The position numbers were made by a program, and so were the translations under genes. This document shows, piece after piece, positions 1 through 5,052 of a stretch of 5,266 nt of DNA. Numbering within the stretch: position 1 is the first letter of the stretch; the number at the start of each line of letters is the position of its first letter. The stretch is from Deinococcus sp. (GTDB lineage: Bacteria; Deinococcota; Deinococci; JACQHA01). The stretch is from contig JACQHA010000299.1 of assembly GCA_016199255.1 (NCBI GenBank), positions 1 to 5,266 on the forward strand, given 5' to 3'. The notes under the pieces are model-generated. The model was not told the origin of the DNA, did no database searches, and saw only the letters and a list, made by a program, of their open reading frames with translations.

Positions 1-6
1 CAGGTC

Positions 7-804
7 GTGGAGGAGCGCGCTCAGAGTCCGATTCCGCCGCCATTTGAGCCGCCACTGCGTTGCTCGGATTGTTGCGATCTTAGTAAGGTGTGCCAGACGC
101 ACCCGACGCTAGTGGGCGAGGAACTAATCTCTCATCGGGGAATTGATTGCCGCTGGGCCTCCTGTCACTGCGAACTCGAAAGGCTAGCCGCAGAGCACAC
201 CGCCTACATGAGGGCCTGGTGCGAACTTCCAGAGGCAATGCAGGCCATGACGTTCGATGCGCTGCTGCCCCGCCTCAAGGCGGGTGGCTGGGGAGATGCC
301 TTGAAGTTCTGCCAAGCCTATGCCCAGGGCGAGGCGCCGGAAAAGTGGGTGCGACTGTGGGGGCCGCCGGGTACAGGCAAGACCCATCTGGGCGTCGCCA
401 TCGTGAACTATCGGCTGGCACACGGGCAGTTCGCCAAATATGTCTATGTGGCTGATTGGCTGAGCGCGCTCCGGGCGACGTTCGAGCGCCAGCGGCCACA
501 GGATAATGACGCCCCTCTTTTTGCGACCTACGAGCAGGTTTGGCAGAGCTACGCCAACGCGCCACTACTCCTGCTAGACGATCTGGGTGCCCAGCATCGC
601 ACACCCTGGAGTGATGCCGAGCTAGACCGGCTGCTAGACCATCGCTACCGGCTGGCGCTCGAAACAGTCGTCACCACCAACGCCGCAACCGTTGGCATCC
701 TGGGGGGGCGCGTGAGCGACCGGCTACAGGACAAAGGGCTTATCAAGGGCCTGCACCTGCCGGGGCCGAGCTACCGGCCTGAGAATAGACGGGTGCGCCC
801 ATGA
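7..804 (+). CDS. DnaC/DnaI/IstB-like AAA+ ATPase, probable phage helicase loader (5' end may be cut)
   Basis: The predicted 265-residue protein carries a full AAA+ core. It has a Walker A at about residues 119-127 (GPPGTGKTH), a Walker B at 187-194 (four Leu then DDLG), a sensor-1-like TTN at 223-225, and a C-terminal RVSDRL segment at 235-240 resembling the Arg-finger region of DnaC/IstB-type ATPases. In this family such proteins load the replicative helicase onto single-stranded DNA, so a replication role is inferred; no helicase gene is in the window to confirm it. The N-terminal 60 residues hold Cys19, 22, 23, 29, 48, 53 and 55, a likely zinc site comparable to the zinc-binding N-domain of DnaI. 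The GTG at 7 is the first start in frame, but the two codons before it are open, so the true start may lie upstream of the window. The stop overlaps the next ATG (ATGA). An IstB transposition helper is less likely because no transposase is adjacent. Confidence 0.87.
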   Translation: MEERAQSPIPPPFEPPLRCSDCCDLSKVCQTHPTLVGEELISHRGIDCRWASCHCELERLAAEHTAYMRAWCELPEAMQAMTFDALLPRLKAGGWGDALKFCQAYAQGEAPEKWVRLWGPPGTGKTHLGVAIVNYRLAHGQFAKYVYVADWLSALRATFERQRPQDNDAPLFATYEQVWQSYANAPLLLLDDLGAQHRTPWSDAELDRLLDHRYRLALETVVTTNAATVGILGGRVSDRLQDKGLIKGLHLPGPSYRPENRRVRP

Positions 805-965
805 AACAGCCCTGTCCGCACTCGCTGTCGAAGTTCGGTAGCCACAACTGCCAGCGGACGGAGATGGGCCTGAAGTGTGTCTGGTGCGGACGGACGTTCC
901 CTGGCCTGGCCCGGAAGCAGCGGCCCCTGAGCCTGGGGCCTAGCCGGACGCCGGGGCCACGGTAG
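801..965 (+). CDS. 54-residue zinc-ribbon-like protein
   Basis: A small reading frame starts at the ATG of the ATGA overlap with the helicase-loader stop and ends at TAG 963-965. The product begins MKQPCPHSLSKFGSHNC and contains Cys5, His7, Cys17, Cys26 and Cys29. The last pair is a CxxC knuckle (CVWC) followed by Gly-Arg, typical of a zinc ribbon. The tail is basic and proline-rich (residues 36-54) and could touch nucleic acid. Translational coupling to the upstream gene and the tight gap to the next ribosome binding site support it as a real gene despite its size. No function can be assigned. It resembles the many tiny zinc-finger proteins of phage early regions. Confidence 0.7.
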   Translation: MKQPCPHSLSKFGSHNCQRTEMGLKCVWCGRTFPGLARKQRPLSLGPSRTPGPR

Positions 966-966
966 C

Positions 967-972
967 AGGAGG
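967..972 (+). promoter_or_regulatory. Ribosome binding site of first DUF4326 gene
   Basis: AGGAGG lies 5 nt before the ATG at 978, directly after the stop of the small zinc-ribbon gene. It is a near-perfect Shine-Dalgarno and fixes the start of the shortened DUF4326 gene, so that gene is probably still translated. Confidence 0.8.
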
Positions 973-977
973 CATTC

Positions 978-1187
978 ATGGCTATTAGGATTCAGCGGCA
1001 GCGAACTAGGGGCTGGCGGATGCCAAAGAACGCGGTCTATGTAGGCCGGCCTTCCCGGTGGCTGGCCTTGCCCGAACTACGTGGCCGCGACCTGGCTTGC
1101 TGGTGCAAAATCTCCGAGCCCTGTCATGCGGATGTGCTCCTGGAATTGGTCAACGAGTGGAAAGGGGAGAGACATGCCAGAGTCTAG
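978..1187 (+). CDS. DUF4326 protein with internal deletion (copy 1)
   Basis: The 69-residue product matches the two conserved ends of DUF4326: an N-terminal RIQRQRTRGWRMP block and VYVGRPSRW at 21-28, then LRGRDLACWC at 34-43 and CHADVLLELVN at 49-59. Compared with the 124-residue copy at 4678-5052, about 50 residues between the conserved Trp of GRPSRW and the LxG(R/H)DLACWC block are missing in frame, including the GNPF motif. DUF4326 has no established biochemical function that I can cite; it is common in phages. The ends join without a frameshift and a strong AGGAGG precedes the start, so a shortened protein should be made, but loss of the middle suggests it may not fold like the parent. 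It overlaps the next start by 14 nt. Confidence 0.8.
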   Translation: MAIRIQRQRTRGWRMPKNAVYVGRPSRWLALPELRGRDLACWCKISEPCHADVLLELVNEWKGERHARV

Positions 1188-1446
1188 CCGCTACTTCCTG
1201 GATACCTCCTCAGTGGCCTACACCCAGGTCATAAGGGACGGGCAGGAGGAGTACCCATGCCGGTGTGGGGTAACACATCGGGGGCCGTATGCTATCTATG
1301 ATTGGATGCACCACAACTGCTTCCATGAGGCGCCTCTGGTGCGGCTGGGCTGCCCCATTCACGATCCCACGATAGTCCCGAAGTGCGGTCTGTGCCAGCA
1401 GCTTATCTGCATGGACTGCGGGAACGGTTTTGCGCTGGAGGCGTAG
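1174..1446 (+). CDS. Small Cys/His-rich hypothetical protein
   Basis: The start is taken at ATG 1174, preceded by GGGGAGA at 1164-1170, although the frame is open further upstream. The 90-residue product has Cys29 and Cys31, a HHNCFH cluster at 46-51, Cys60, and a C-terminal CGLC(x4)CMDC arrangement (Cys71, 74, 79, 82) that looks like a four-cysteine zinc site. I do not recognise a named family. The spaced Cys/His groups suggest one or two structural zinc sites, as in the neighbouring small proteins. It overlaps the shortened DUF4326 gene by 14 nt and ends one base before the next gene's ATG, so it is probably in the same transcript. Confidence 0.65.
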   Translation: MPESSRYFLDTSSVAYTQVIRDGQEEYPCRCGVTHRGPYAIYDWMHHNCFHEAPLVRLGCPIHDPTIVPKCGLCQQLICMDCGNGFALEA

Positions 1447-1447
1447 C

Positions 1448-1696
1448 ATGATTCTGTGGTGGGTGCTGGGAGTGGTAGCGTGGCTAGCTTGCGGCTGGGT
1501 GGCGGTGTGGATATTCAAGCGATCTTGGGGACACGAGCATCCTGCCTGGGGCTGGAAACGAGGCGATGAATTAGGGGGACGGGCGATCATGCTTTTGGGG
1601 TCGCCTCTCCTGTTCGTTGCGCTCCTGTATGCGCTGCCCTGGCACCGGCTCCGGGTGCGCGGCTCCTGGTGGCCGGGCGGCCTGGACAAGGAGTGA
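1448..1696 (+). CDS. Small membrane protein with two predicted helices
   Basis: ATG 1448 is chosen over the in-frame TTG at 1430 because GGAGG at 1437-1441 sits 6 nt upstream of it. The 82-residue product has a Trp/Val-rich hydrophobic stretch at about residues 3-23, a basic and aromatic loop (FKRSWGHEHPAWGWKRGDE), a second hydrophobic stretch at about 46-63, and a basic tail. This is a simple two-pass inner-membrane topology with no visible catalytic motif. Size and position would suit a phage accessory membrane protein such as a superinfection-exclusion factor or small holin-like protein, but nothing proves either; lysis partners are absent here. Confidence 0.6.
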   Translation: MILWWVLGVVAWLACGWVAVWIFKRSWGHEHPAWGWKRGDELGGRAIMLLGSPLLFVALLYALPWHRLRVRGSWWPGGLDKE

Positions 1697-1700
1697 CCAT

Positions 1701-1871
1701 ATGTTAATTCTAGTTTGCGATTGCTGCCAAAAGCGAGAAGAGGAACCTGATGCTTATTCCCTACTCAATGGTGTCTCTACCAACAATGGCTGGCTCCGTG
1801 ACTGGCACCCGTTACACGATTCCGAAGCGAAAGGGGGTGATTATTATGCCGACGAAGATTTCATGGGCTGA
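1701..1871 (+). CDS. Small acidic hypothetical protein
   Basis: ATG 1701 follows AAGGAG at 1688-1693 with a 7-nt spacer and gives a 56-residue product. It starts with a CDCC cluster (Cys6, 8, 9) and has an acidic tail (YYADEDF). The family is not recognised. Its last 26 nt overlap the start of the DUF5131 gene at 1846, and the DUF5131 Shine-Dalgarno lies inside it, so the two were probably translationally coupled. A longer in-frame extension back to 1617 runs inside the membrane-protein gene and is not favoured. Confidence 0.55.
   Translation: MLILVCDCCQKREEEPDAYSLLNGVSTNNGWLRDWHPLHDSEAKGGDYYADEDFMG
1832..1840 (+). promoter_or_regulatory. Ribosome binding site of the original DUF5131 start
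   Basis: AGGGGGTGA lies 5 nt upstream of ATG 1846. This strong site, plus the family-typical N-terminus it leads into, shows that the native start of the DUF5131 gene is 1846 and not the TTG at 1878 in the downstream frame. Confidence 0.75.
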
Positions 1872-1920
1872 TACCGTTTGGAATCCAGTTATAGGTTGCA
1901 GCCATGTTTCTTCGGGCTGC

Positions 1921-1925
1921 TGAGC
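1921..1925 (+). other. Five-base frameshifting insertion (TGAGC) in DUF5131
   Basis: Between the TGC codon at 1918-1920 and GAG at 1926-1928 five extra bases create an immediate TGA stop and shift the frame. Deleting them, or an equivalent overlapping 5-mer, gives the family-typical Gly-Cys-x-Asn-Cys-Tyr. A -1 ribosomal shift would instead give CLSENC with the wrong cysteine spacing, and no slippery heptamer is present, so programmed frameshifting is unlikely. Confidence 0.75.
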
Positions 1926-2639
1926 GAGAACTGTTATGCAGAAGCGATGGCAAAACGCCTTGCAGGTCGGGCGGGCTACGCTGCGCCTTGGAAGCCCTGG
2001 ACGGCGCCGAACGCTAAGTACAACATCCGGCTGAGGCCCGAGCTTCTTCTCCAGCCCCTACGCTGGCGCAAGCCCCAGCGTATCTTTGTCAACAGCATGA
2101 GTGACCTGTTCCATGAACAGGTGCCGGATGAGTTTATCGCCGATGTCTACGCGACGATGGCCCAGGCGAGGCAGCACACATTTCTTGTGCTTACGAAGCG
2201 CCTGAAGAGGGCGCTGGACTGGTATCGGTGGTTCGTCGCGCAGTCCCCCACCGTCGCTGGGGATGTCTACGAAACGCTCTTCGGACGGACGATGCCCTGG
2301 CCCCTGCCGAACGTCTGGCTCGGCGTCTCGGTCGAAGACCAGCGCACGGCTGACGAGCGCCTGCCGATCCTGATGCAGGTTCCGGCGGCTGTCAGGTTCA
2401 TCAGCGCCGAGCCGCTGCTGGGGCCGCTGGATGGCTGCCCGTGGACAACTACCTGGATAAGGTGTCAGCATGGCAACTTCGCTCCTGAACCTGACAGCCC
2501 ATGCCAACCATGCGGATGCTGGCCCGACCGTGCAGCGATTGATCTAGTCATCATCGGCGGCGAGAGCGGCCCGCATTTTCGCGAGATGGATATGGCGTGG
2601 GCGCGGGACCTCATTGCCCAGTGCCAGGCGGCGGGCGTC

Positions 2640-2659
2640 TCTTGTTTTGTAAAACAAGA
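2640..2659. repeat. AT-rich perfect palindrome, 9-bp arms and 2-nt centre
   Basis: Arms TCTTGTTTT (2640-2648) and AAAACAAGA (2651-2659) are exact reverse complements around GT. It is an AT-rich island within GC-rich DNA and lies inside the DUF5131 gene over the codons for SCFVKQD, a motif the family conserves. It may be a coincidence of conserved codons or a dyad binding site. Confidence 0.6.
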
Positions 2660-2736
2660 TTCCGGCCTCCGCCCTGGGATGCAGGGCCAATTCGGGGACG
2701 CGGAGTGGGCACTGAAACAGCTACCGGAGGCACGCC

Positions 2737-2937
2737 ATGACTTTCCCCAAGCTGCCCCTAGTCGAGGGCCTGGGCTACCGGCTGGCGGACATTGAGGACG
2801 CGCTGGGGCCATATTGGCACGCCGCCTTCCAGCGATGGTTTGCAGGCCAGACAGGGGCAATCGCCAGCGACGGTGCGCTCCTGGTCTACCCCGATGATTA
2901 CGAGGCTTTCCTGGAGGGAGCGCCGGTGTATGACTGA
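2737..2937 (+). CDS. Small phage-type hypothetical protein
   Basis: ATG 2737 has GGAGG at 2726-2730, 6 nt upstream, and lies inside the 3' end of the DUF5131 gene. The 66-residue product reads as one compact domain with FQRWFAGQTG at 31-40 and LLVYPDDYEAFLEG at 48-61, where aromatic and acidic residues alternate. It has no cysteines, unlike most neighbours, and no membrane segment. I do not recognise a named family and assign no function. Its stop (2935-2937) overlaps the ATG of the next gene at 2930, so the two are probably translationally coupled. Confidence 0.65.
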   Translation: MTFPKLPLVEGLGYRLADIEDALGPYWHAAFQRWFAGQTGAIASDGALLVYPDDYEAFLEGAPVYD

Positions 2938-3424
2938 GACCAATCCTCTGACCCTGACTGATGCCCAGGTGCGGGGGGTATTGGCGCGGGCGTCGGCGTT
3001 CCTTGACGGTCTGGCGCATCCTCGGACATGCACGGGCGACGGCTGCTCCTGCGGCCTGGAGCAGCTACGCGCCGATGTCCCGCTGCTGGCCCGCGAGGTG
3101 CTGGCGGCACGGGAGAGCCTGCGCTGGGCACTGAATCATCTCACGTGTTGGGAAAAGATCGGTCCTAATTTTCGGTGCTGCTTCTGCCAGTCTATACCTG
3201 GGCGTCTTTCCACAGAACATGTTGCTCATTGCCCCCTACGCCCTCGCCCTGGAGAGGGCCGGAGACAGCGCATGAAAGCCTTGACAGTCTGGCAACCCTG
3301 GGCCTCGTTGATAGCGGTGGGCGCCAAGCATATCGAGACGCGCTCCTGGGCCACGCCATATCGAGGGCCGCCGGACATCGAGCGGCAGGTGATGGTGCAA
3401 CTTCAGGAGCCCGCCCGTGGCTGA
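2930..3424 (+). CDS. Cys-rich hypothetical protein read in frame into a truncated ASCH domain
   Basis: The frame starts at ATG 2930, overlapping the previous stop, with GGAGGGAG at 2913-2920 upstream. It runs without a stop to 3424, giving 164 residues. Residues 1-70 look helical, with a CTGDGCSC cluster at 34-41. Residues 83-101 hold a knuckle-like set (CCFC, then HVAHC), a pattern seen in small phage zinc proteins. Residues 115-146 (starting [20 protein letters not shown]) match the N-terminus of ASCH domains, which bind RNA or modified nucleosides in characterised members. The ASCH part stops after TPYRG and is followed by 18 unrelated residues. The first 114 residues are probably a separate gene whose stop was lost or replaced; a genuine fusion is less likely because the ASCH half is incomplete. 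Confidence 0.6.
   Translation: MTETNPLTLTDAQVRGVLARASAFLDGLAHPRTCTGDGCSCGLEQLRADVPLLAREVLAARESLRWALNHLTCWEKIGPNFRCCFCQSIPGRLSTEHVAHCPLRPRPGEGRRQRMKALTVWQPWASLIAVGAKHIETRSWATPYRGPPDIERQVMVQLQEPARG
3261..3265 (+). promoter_or_regulatory. Ribosome binding site of the nested ASCH start
   Basis: GGAGA lies 6 nt before ATG 3272, inside the longer open frame. It suggests that the ASCH segment once started, and may still start, as its own gene. The ATG is followed by A, giving an ATGA in which the TGA is in a frame other than the present upstream one. Confidence 0.5.
3272..3424 (+). pseudogene. ASCH-domain gene remnant
   Basis: The first 32 codons encode the hallmark ASCH N-terminus: [20 protein letters not shown] and TPYRG, where the Gln-Pro-Trp, Glu-x-Arg-x-Trp and Pro-Tyr-Arg-Gly elements are family signatures. 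The domain normally continues for roughly another 80-100 residues, starting with a strand that often reads like LxIHA. Here it passes directly into [18 protein letters not shown] and a stop. No continuation is visible in the other frames before the methyltransferase start at 3417. This is best explained by a deletion joining the ASCH 5' end to the 3' end of another sequence. Confidence 0.7.
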
Positions 3425-4676
3425 CGTGATCTGCGGTGACGCCGCGACGGTGCTGGCGACGCTGCCAGATGCCTGCGCCCACTGCATCGTGACCTCGATT
3501 CCTTACCTTGGGCTCCGGCGATACAACGCCGGCCTGGGCGAGATCGGCTCCGAGGTATCGGTCGCCGAGTGGGTCGCGGCGCTGGTGCGGGTGTTCCACG
3601 AATGTGTGCGCGTGCTCAGGACGGACGGCGTGCTGTTCATAAATTGCGGGGATGGGTACGGCAAGTCTGGCGCGGCATCTGCCGGGGTTGACCTCGGTGG
3701 CAATGGGCGGCTTCTGCGTCTCCCTGACCGGCTGCTGGAGAGCCTGGAGGCCGATGGCTGGCTGCTGCGCTCCCGCATCGTGTGGGCGAAACCAGCCCCC
3801 ATGCCGGAGTCGGTGCGGGGCTGGCGCTGGGAGCGACATCAGGTGAAGGCAAAGCCGAGTGCGAGGGCCAACGGAGCCAGCTATCACACGGCCGCCTTTG
3901 AGAACTCACCGCAGGGCGCACGAGACGGCCGTGAGTTCGCTGACCATGCCGGAGAGTATCGGGACTGTCCCGGCTGCCAGCGGTGCGCTCCCGATGGCCT
4001 GGTGCTGAGGCGCGGCGCCTGGCGTCCGACACGATCCCACGAGTACATCCTGATGCTGACAAGGGGTATGGATTACTGGTCCGACGGCGAGGCGGTCCGG
4101 GAGACAGCCGCTCGAACTAAATCCGGCAACTTAGAACGGTGCGTTGAAGGCATACGAGGTCATCTGGGACCGTCTGTTCCCTGGACAGGAAGAAGCCGCA
4201 ACGCTCGCGACGTGCAGACGTGGGGTCCGGAGCCCCAGGATGGGCGCTACGGCACGCGGCACTTCGCGGCGTTCCCTTCATCGCTCCCGGAATGGTGCAT
4301 CCGGGCCAGCACCAGCGAGCGCGGCGTATGCCCCGCTTGCGGGGCGCAGTGGACGCGGATTCTGGAGACCCAGATCAACGAGGGCACGTGCCGTGCCCTC
4401 GGAAGCTGGGCGCCGTCCTGCCGCTGCAACGCGGGTGAACCTGTCCCAGCCACGGTGATTGATCCGTTCCTGGGCTCTGGCTCTAGCGGTGTCGCTGCGG
4501 TGCGCATGGGCCGGCGGTTCATCGGGATCGAGTTATCACCCGCCTATGTAAAACTGGCCGAGCGCCGGATCGCCGCCGAAGCGCCCCAGGGCAACACCGT
4601 AGCCACGGCGGAGCGCGTGGGCGAGGCGCAGCTAGCGCTGTTGCCAGGGACGGCGCTGAGCGCGGAAGGAGGCTGA
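3417..4676 (+). CDS. Stand-alone DNA methyltransferase (amino-MTase, SxPY motif IV first)
   Basis: The 419-residue product has the order of beta-type amino methyltransferases. Catalytic motif IV is near the N-terminus ([12 protein letters not shown], 25-36), a target-recognition region fills the middle, and the AdoMet-binding motif is near the C-terminus ([11 protein letters not shown], 348-358), followed by [19 protein letters not shown]. Other family signatures are [10 protein letters not shown] (76-85), [15 protein letters not shown] (207-221) and [10 protein letters not shown] (281-290). There are two Cys groups: CPGCQRC (184-190) and CPAC with CRC (305-308 and 335-337), the latter a zinc ribbon. 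The enzyme should methylate an exocyclic amino group (N4-cytosine or N6-adenine). No restriction partner is adjacent, as is usual for phage protection enzymes. Oddly, motif IV is SIPY instead of SPPY. The GTG start has AGGAG at 3405-3409, 7 nt upstream. Confidence 0.88.
   Translation: MADVICGDAATVLATLPDACAHCIVTSIPYLGLRRYNAGLGEIGSEVSVAEWVAALVRVFHECVRVLRTDGVLFINCGDGYGKSGAASAGVDLGGNGRLLRLPDRLLESLEADGWLLRSRIVWAKPAPMPESVRGWRWERHQVKAKPSARANGASYHTAAFENSPQGARDGREFADHAGEYRDCPGCQRCAPDGLVLRRGAWRPTRSHEYILMLTRGMDYWSDGEAVRETAARTKSGNLERCVEGIRGHLGPSVPWTGRSRNARDVQTWGPEPQDGRYGTRHFAAFPSSLPEWCIRASTSERGVCPACGAQWTRILETQINEGTCRALGSWAPSCRCNAGEPVPATVIDPFLGSGSSGVAAVRMGRRFIGIELSPAYVKLAERRIAAEAPQGNTVATAERVGEAQLALLPGTALSAEGG
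4379..4401. repeat. GC-rich perfect hairpin, 10-bp arms and 3-nt loop
   Basis: CGAGGGCACG (4379-4388) and CGTGCCCTCG (4392-4401) are exact reverse complements around TGC. It lies in the methyltransferase gene over NEGTCRAL, in the linker between the two halves of the C-terminal zinc ribbon. It resembles a terminator stem, but no T-run follows and it is mid-gene, so termination is unlikely. Confidence 0.65.
4666..4672 (+). promoter_or_regulatory. Ribosome binding site of second DUF4326 gene
   Basis: AAGGAGG overlaps the last codons of the methyltransferase gene and sits 5 nt before GTG 4678. This strong site supports the GTG start, which also aligns with the ATG of the first DUF4326 copy. Confidence 0.75.
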
Positions 4677-4677
4677 C

Positions 4678-5052
4678 GTGGCGCATCGTATCCAGCGACA
4701 GCGAACCCCTGGCTGGCGGATGCCGCTATGTAGCTGCGGCTGCGGGCGCAAGGCGATCTATGTGGGACGGCCTACTCGCTGGGGGAATCCATTCGATCTG
4801 GGCAAATGGTATCTAGGTTGGGGTGGCATGACGTGGACAATTGATCAAACAAAGGACGACAGGAGGCGTTATGCCGCCAAACAAGCTGTGAGGTTCTATC
4901 GGCGGTGGATAGCCACCCAGAAGCGGAGCGAAAACCTCATCCCGCTTCTGGGTGGCCATGATCTCGCCTGCTGGTGTCCATTGGATCAACCCTGCCACGC
5001 GGATGTCCTGCTGGAAATCGCCAACGCGCCGGAGGCCAGCCATGGCAATTGA
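4678..5052 (+). CDS. DUF4326 protein, full length (copy 2)
   Basis: The 124-residue product shows all DUF4326 landmarks: RIQRQRTPGWRMP at 4-16, IYVGRPTRWGNPFDLG at 27-42, a basic helix (DDRRRYAAKQAVRFYRRW, 60-77), LGGHDLACWC at 91-100 and CHADVLLEIAN at 106-116. Between the N-terminal block and the YVGRP motif it has a CSCGCG insert (Cys18, 20, 22) that copy 1 lacks, a possible extra metal site with Cys99 and Cys106. The biochemical role is unknown to me; the conserved Cys-Trp-Cys and Cys-His pairs suggest a metal or catalytic centre. It starts one base after the methyltransferase stop and overlaps the nuclease gene by 11 nt. The middle carries a perfect 15-bp inverted repeat. Confidence 0.85.
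   Translation: MAHRIQRQRTPGWRMPLCSCGCGRKAIYVGRPTRWGNPFDLGKWYLGWGGMTWTIDQTKDDRRRYAAKQAVRFYRRWIATQKRSENLIPLLGGHDLACWCPLDQPCHADVLLEIANAPEASHGN
4912..4956. repeat. Perfect 15-bp inverted repeat with 15-nt loop inside DUF4326 copy 2
   Basis: The left arm 4912-4926 (GCCACCCAGAAGCGG) is the exact reverse complement of the right arm 4942-4956. The 15-nt loop is AGCGAAAACCTCATC. Both arms and the loop are in codon phase: the left arm encodes ATQKR, the loop SENLI, the right arm PLLGG. Because arm lengths and loop are multiples of three and in phase, the minus strand reads ATQKR-DEVFA-PLLGG. This is far too long for a chance match in 5 kb. Confidence 0.9.

Larger units (their letters stand above)
1846..2795 (+). 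pseudogene. Phage Gp37/Gp68 family (DUF5131) gene, frameshifted
   Basis: From ATG 1846 the frame encodes the family N-terminus (MPTKISWADTVWNP, then VIGCSHVSSGC) and stops at TGA 1921-1923. The protein resumes in another frame as ENCYAEAMAKRLAG from 1926. Removing five bases (1921-1925) restores GCENCYAEA, the usual Cx6CxxC cluster, and an approximately 314-residue protein of normal family size. Downstream landmarks are intact: LRWRKPQRIFVNSMSDLFHE, TFLVLTKR, NVWLGVSVEDQRTADERLP, VRFISAEPLLGPLD, IIGGESG and CFVKQDSG. A Cys-rich insert (CxxCxC near the middle, after the LLGPLD motif) precedes IIGGESG. The function is unproven; the cysteine cluster resembles an iron-sulfur ligand set. Its C-terminus overlaps the next gene by 59 nt. 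An internal restart at ATG 1947 would lack the whole N-terminal Cys cluster. A sequencing or assembly error is the main alternative to a true pseudogene. Confidence 0.82.

Noticed and set aside
13..22. Decamer palindrome GAGCGCGCTC, repeated at 462-471
   Set aside because: There are only two copies, both within the same GC-rich gene and built from common codons; not enough to call a site.
702..708. G7 run in the helicase-loader gene as a phase-variable tract
   Set aside because: The frame is intact, seven Gs is short for phase variation in GC-rich DNA, and a core replication gene is an unlikely target.
1921..1931. Programmed -1 frameshift rescuing the DUF5131 protein
   Set aside because: There is no slippery heptamer, and a -1 shift would give CxxxxC in place of the family CxxC; removing five bases fits better.
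2104..2122. 8-bp-arm hairpin in DUF5131 (ACCTGTTC / GAACAGGT)
   Set aside because: It lies over the conserved DLFHEQV codons, and arms of this length are expected once or twice by chance in 5 kb; a similar 8-bp pair occurs at 2059-2082 over LRWRKPQR.
1878..2795. A 305-residue gene with a TTG start for the DUF5131 protein
   Set aside because: The first 16 residues of this frame do not match the family, there is no ribosome binding site at a suitable distance, and the matching N-terminus with a strong site lies at 1846 in another frame.
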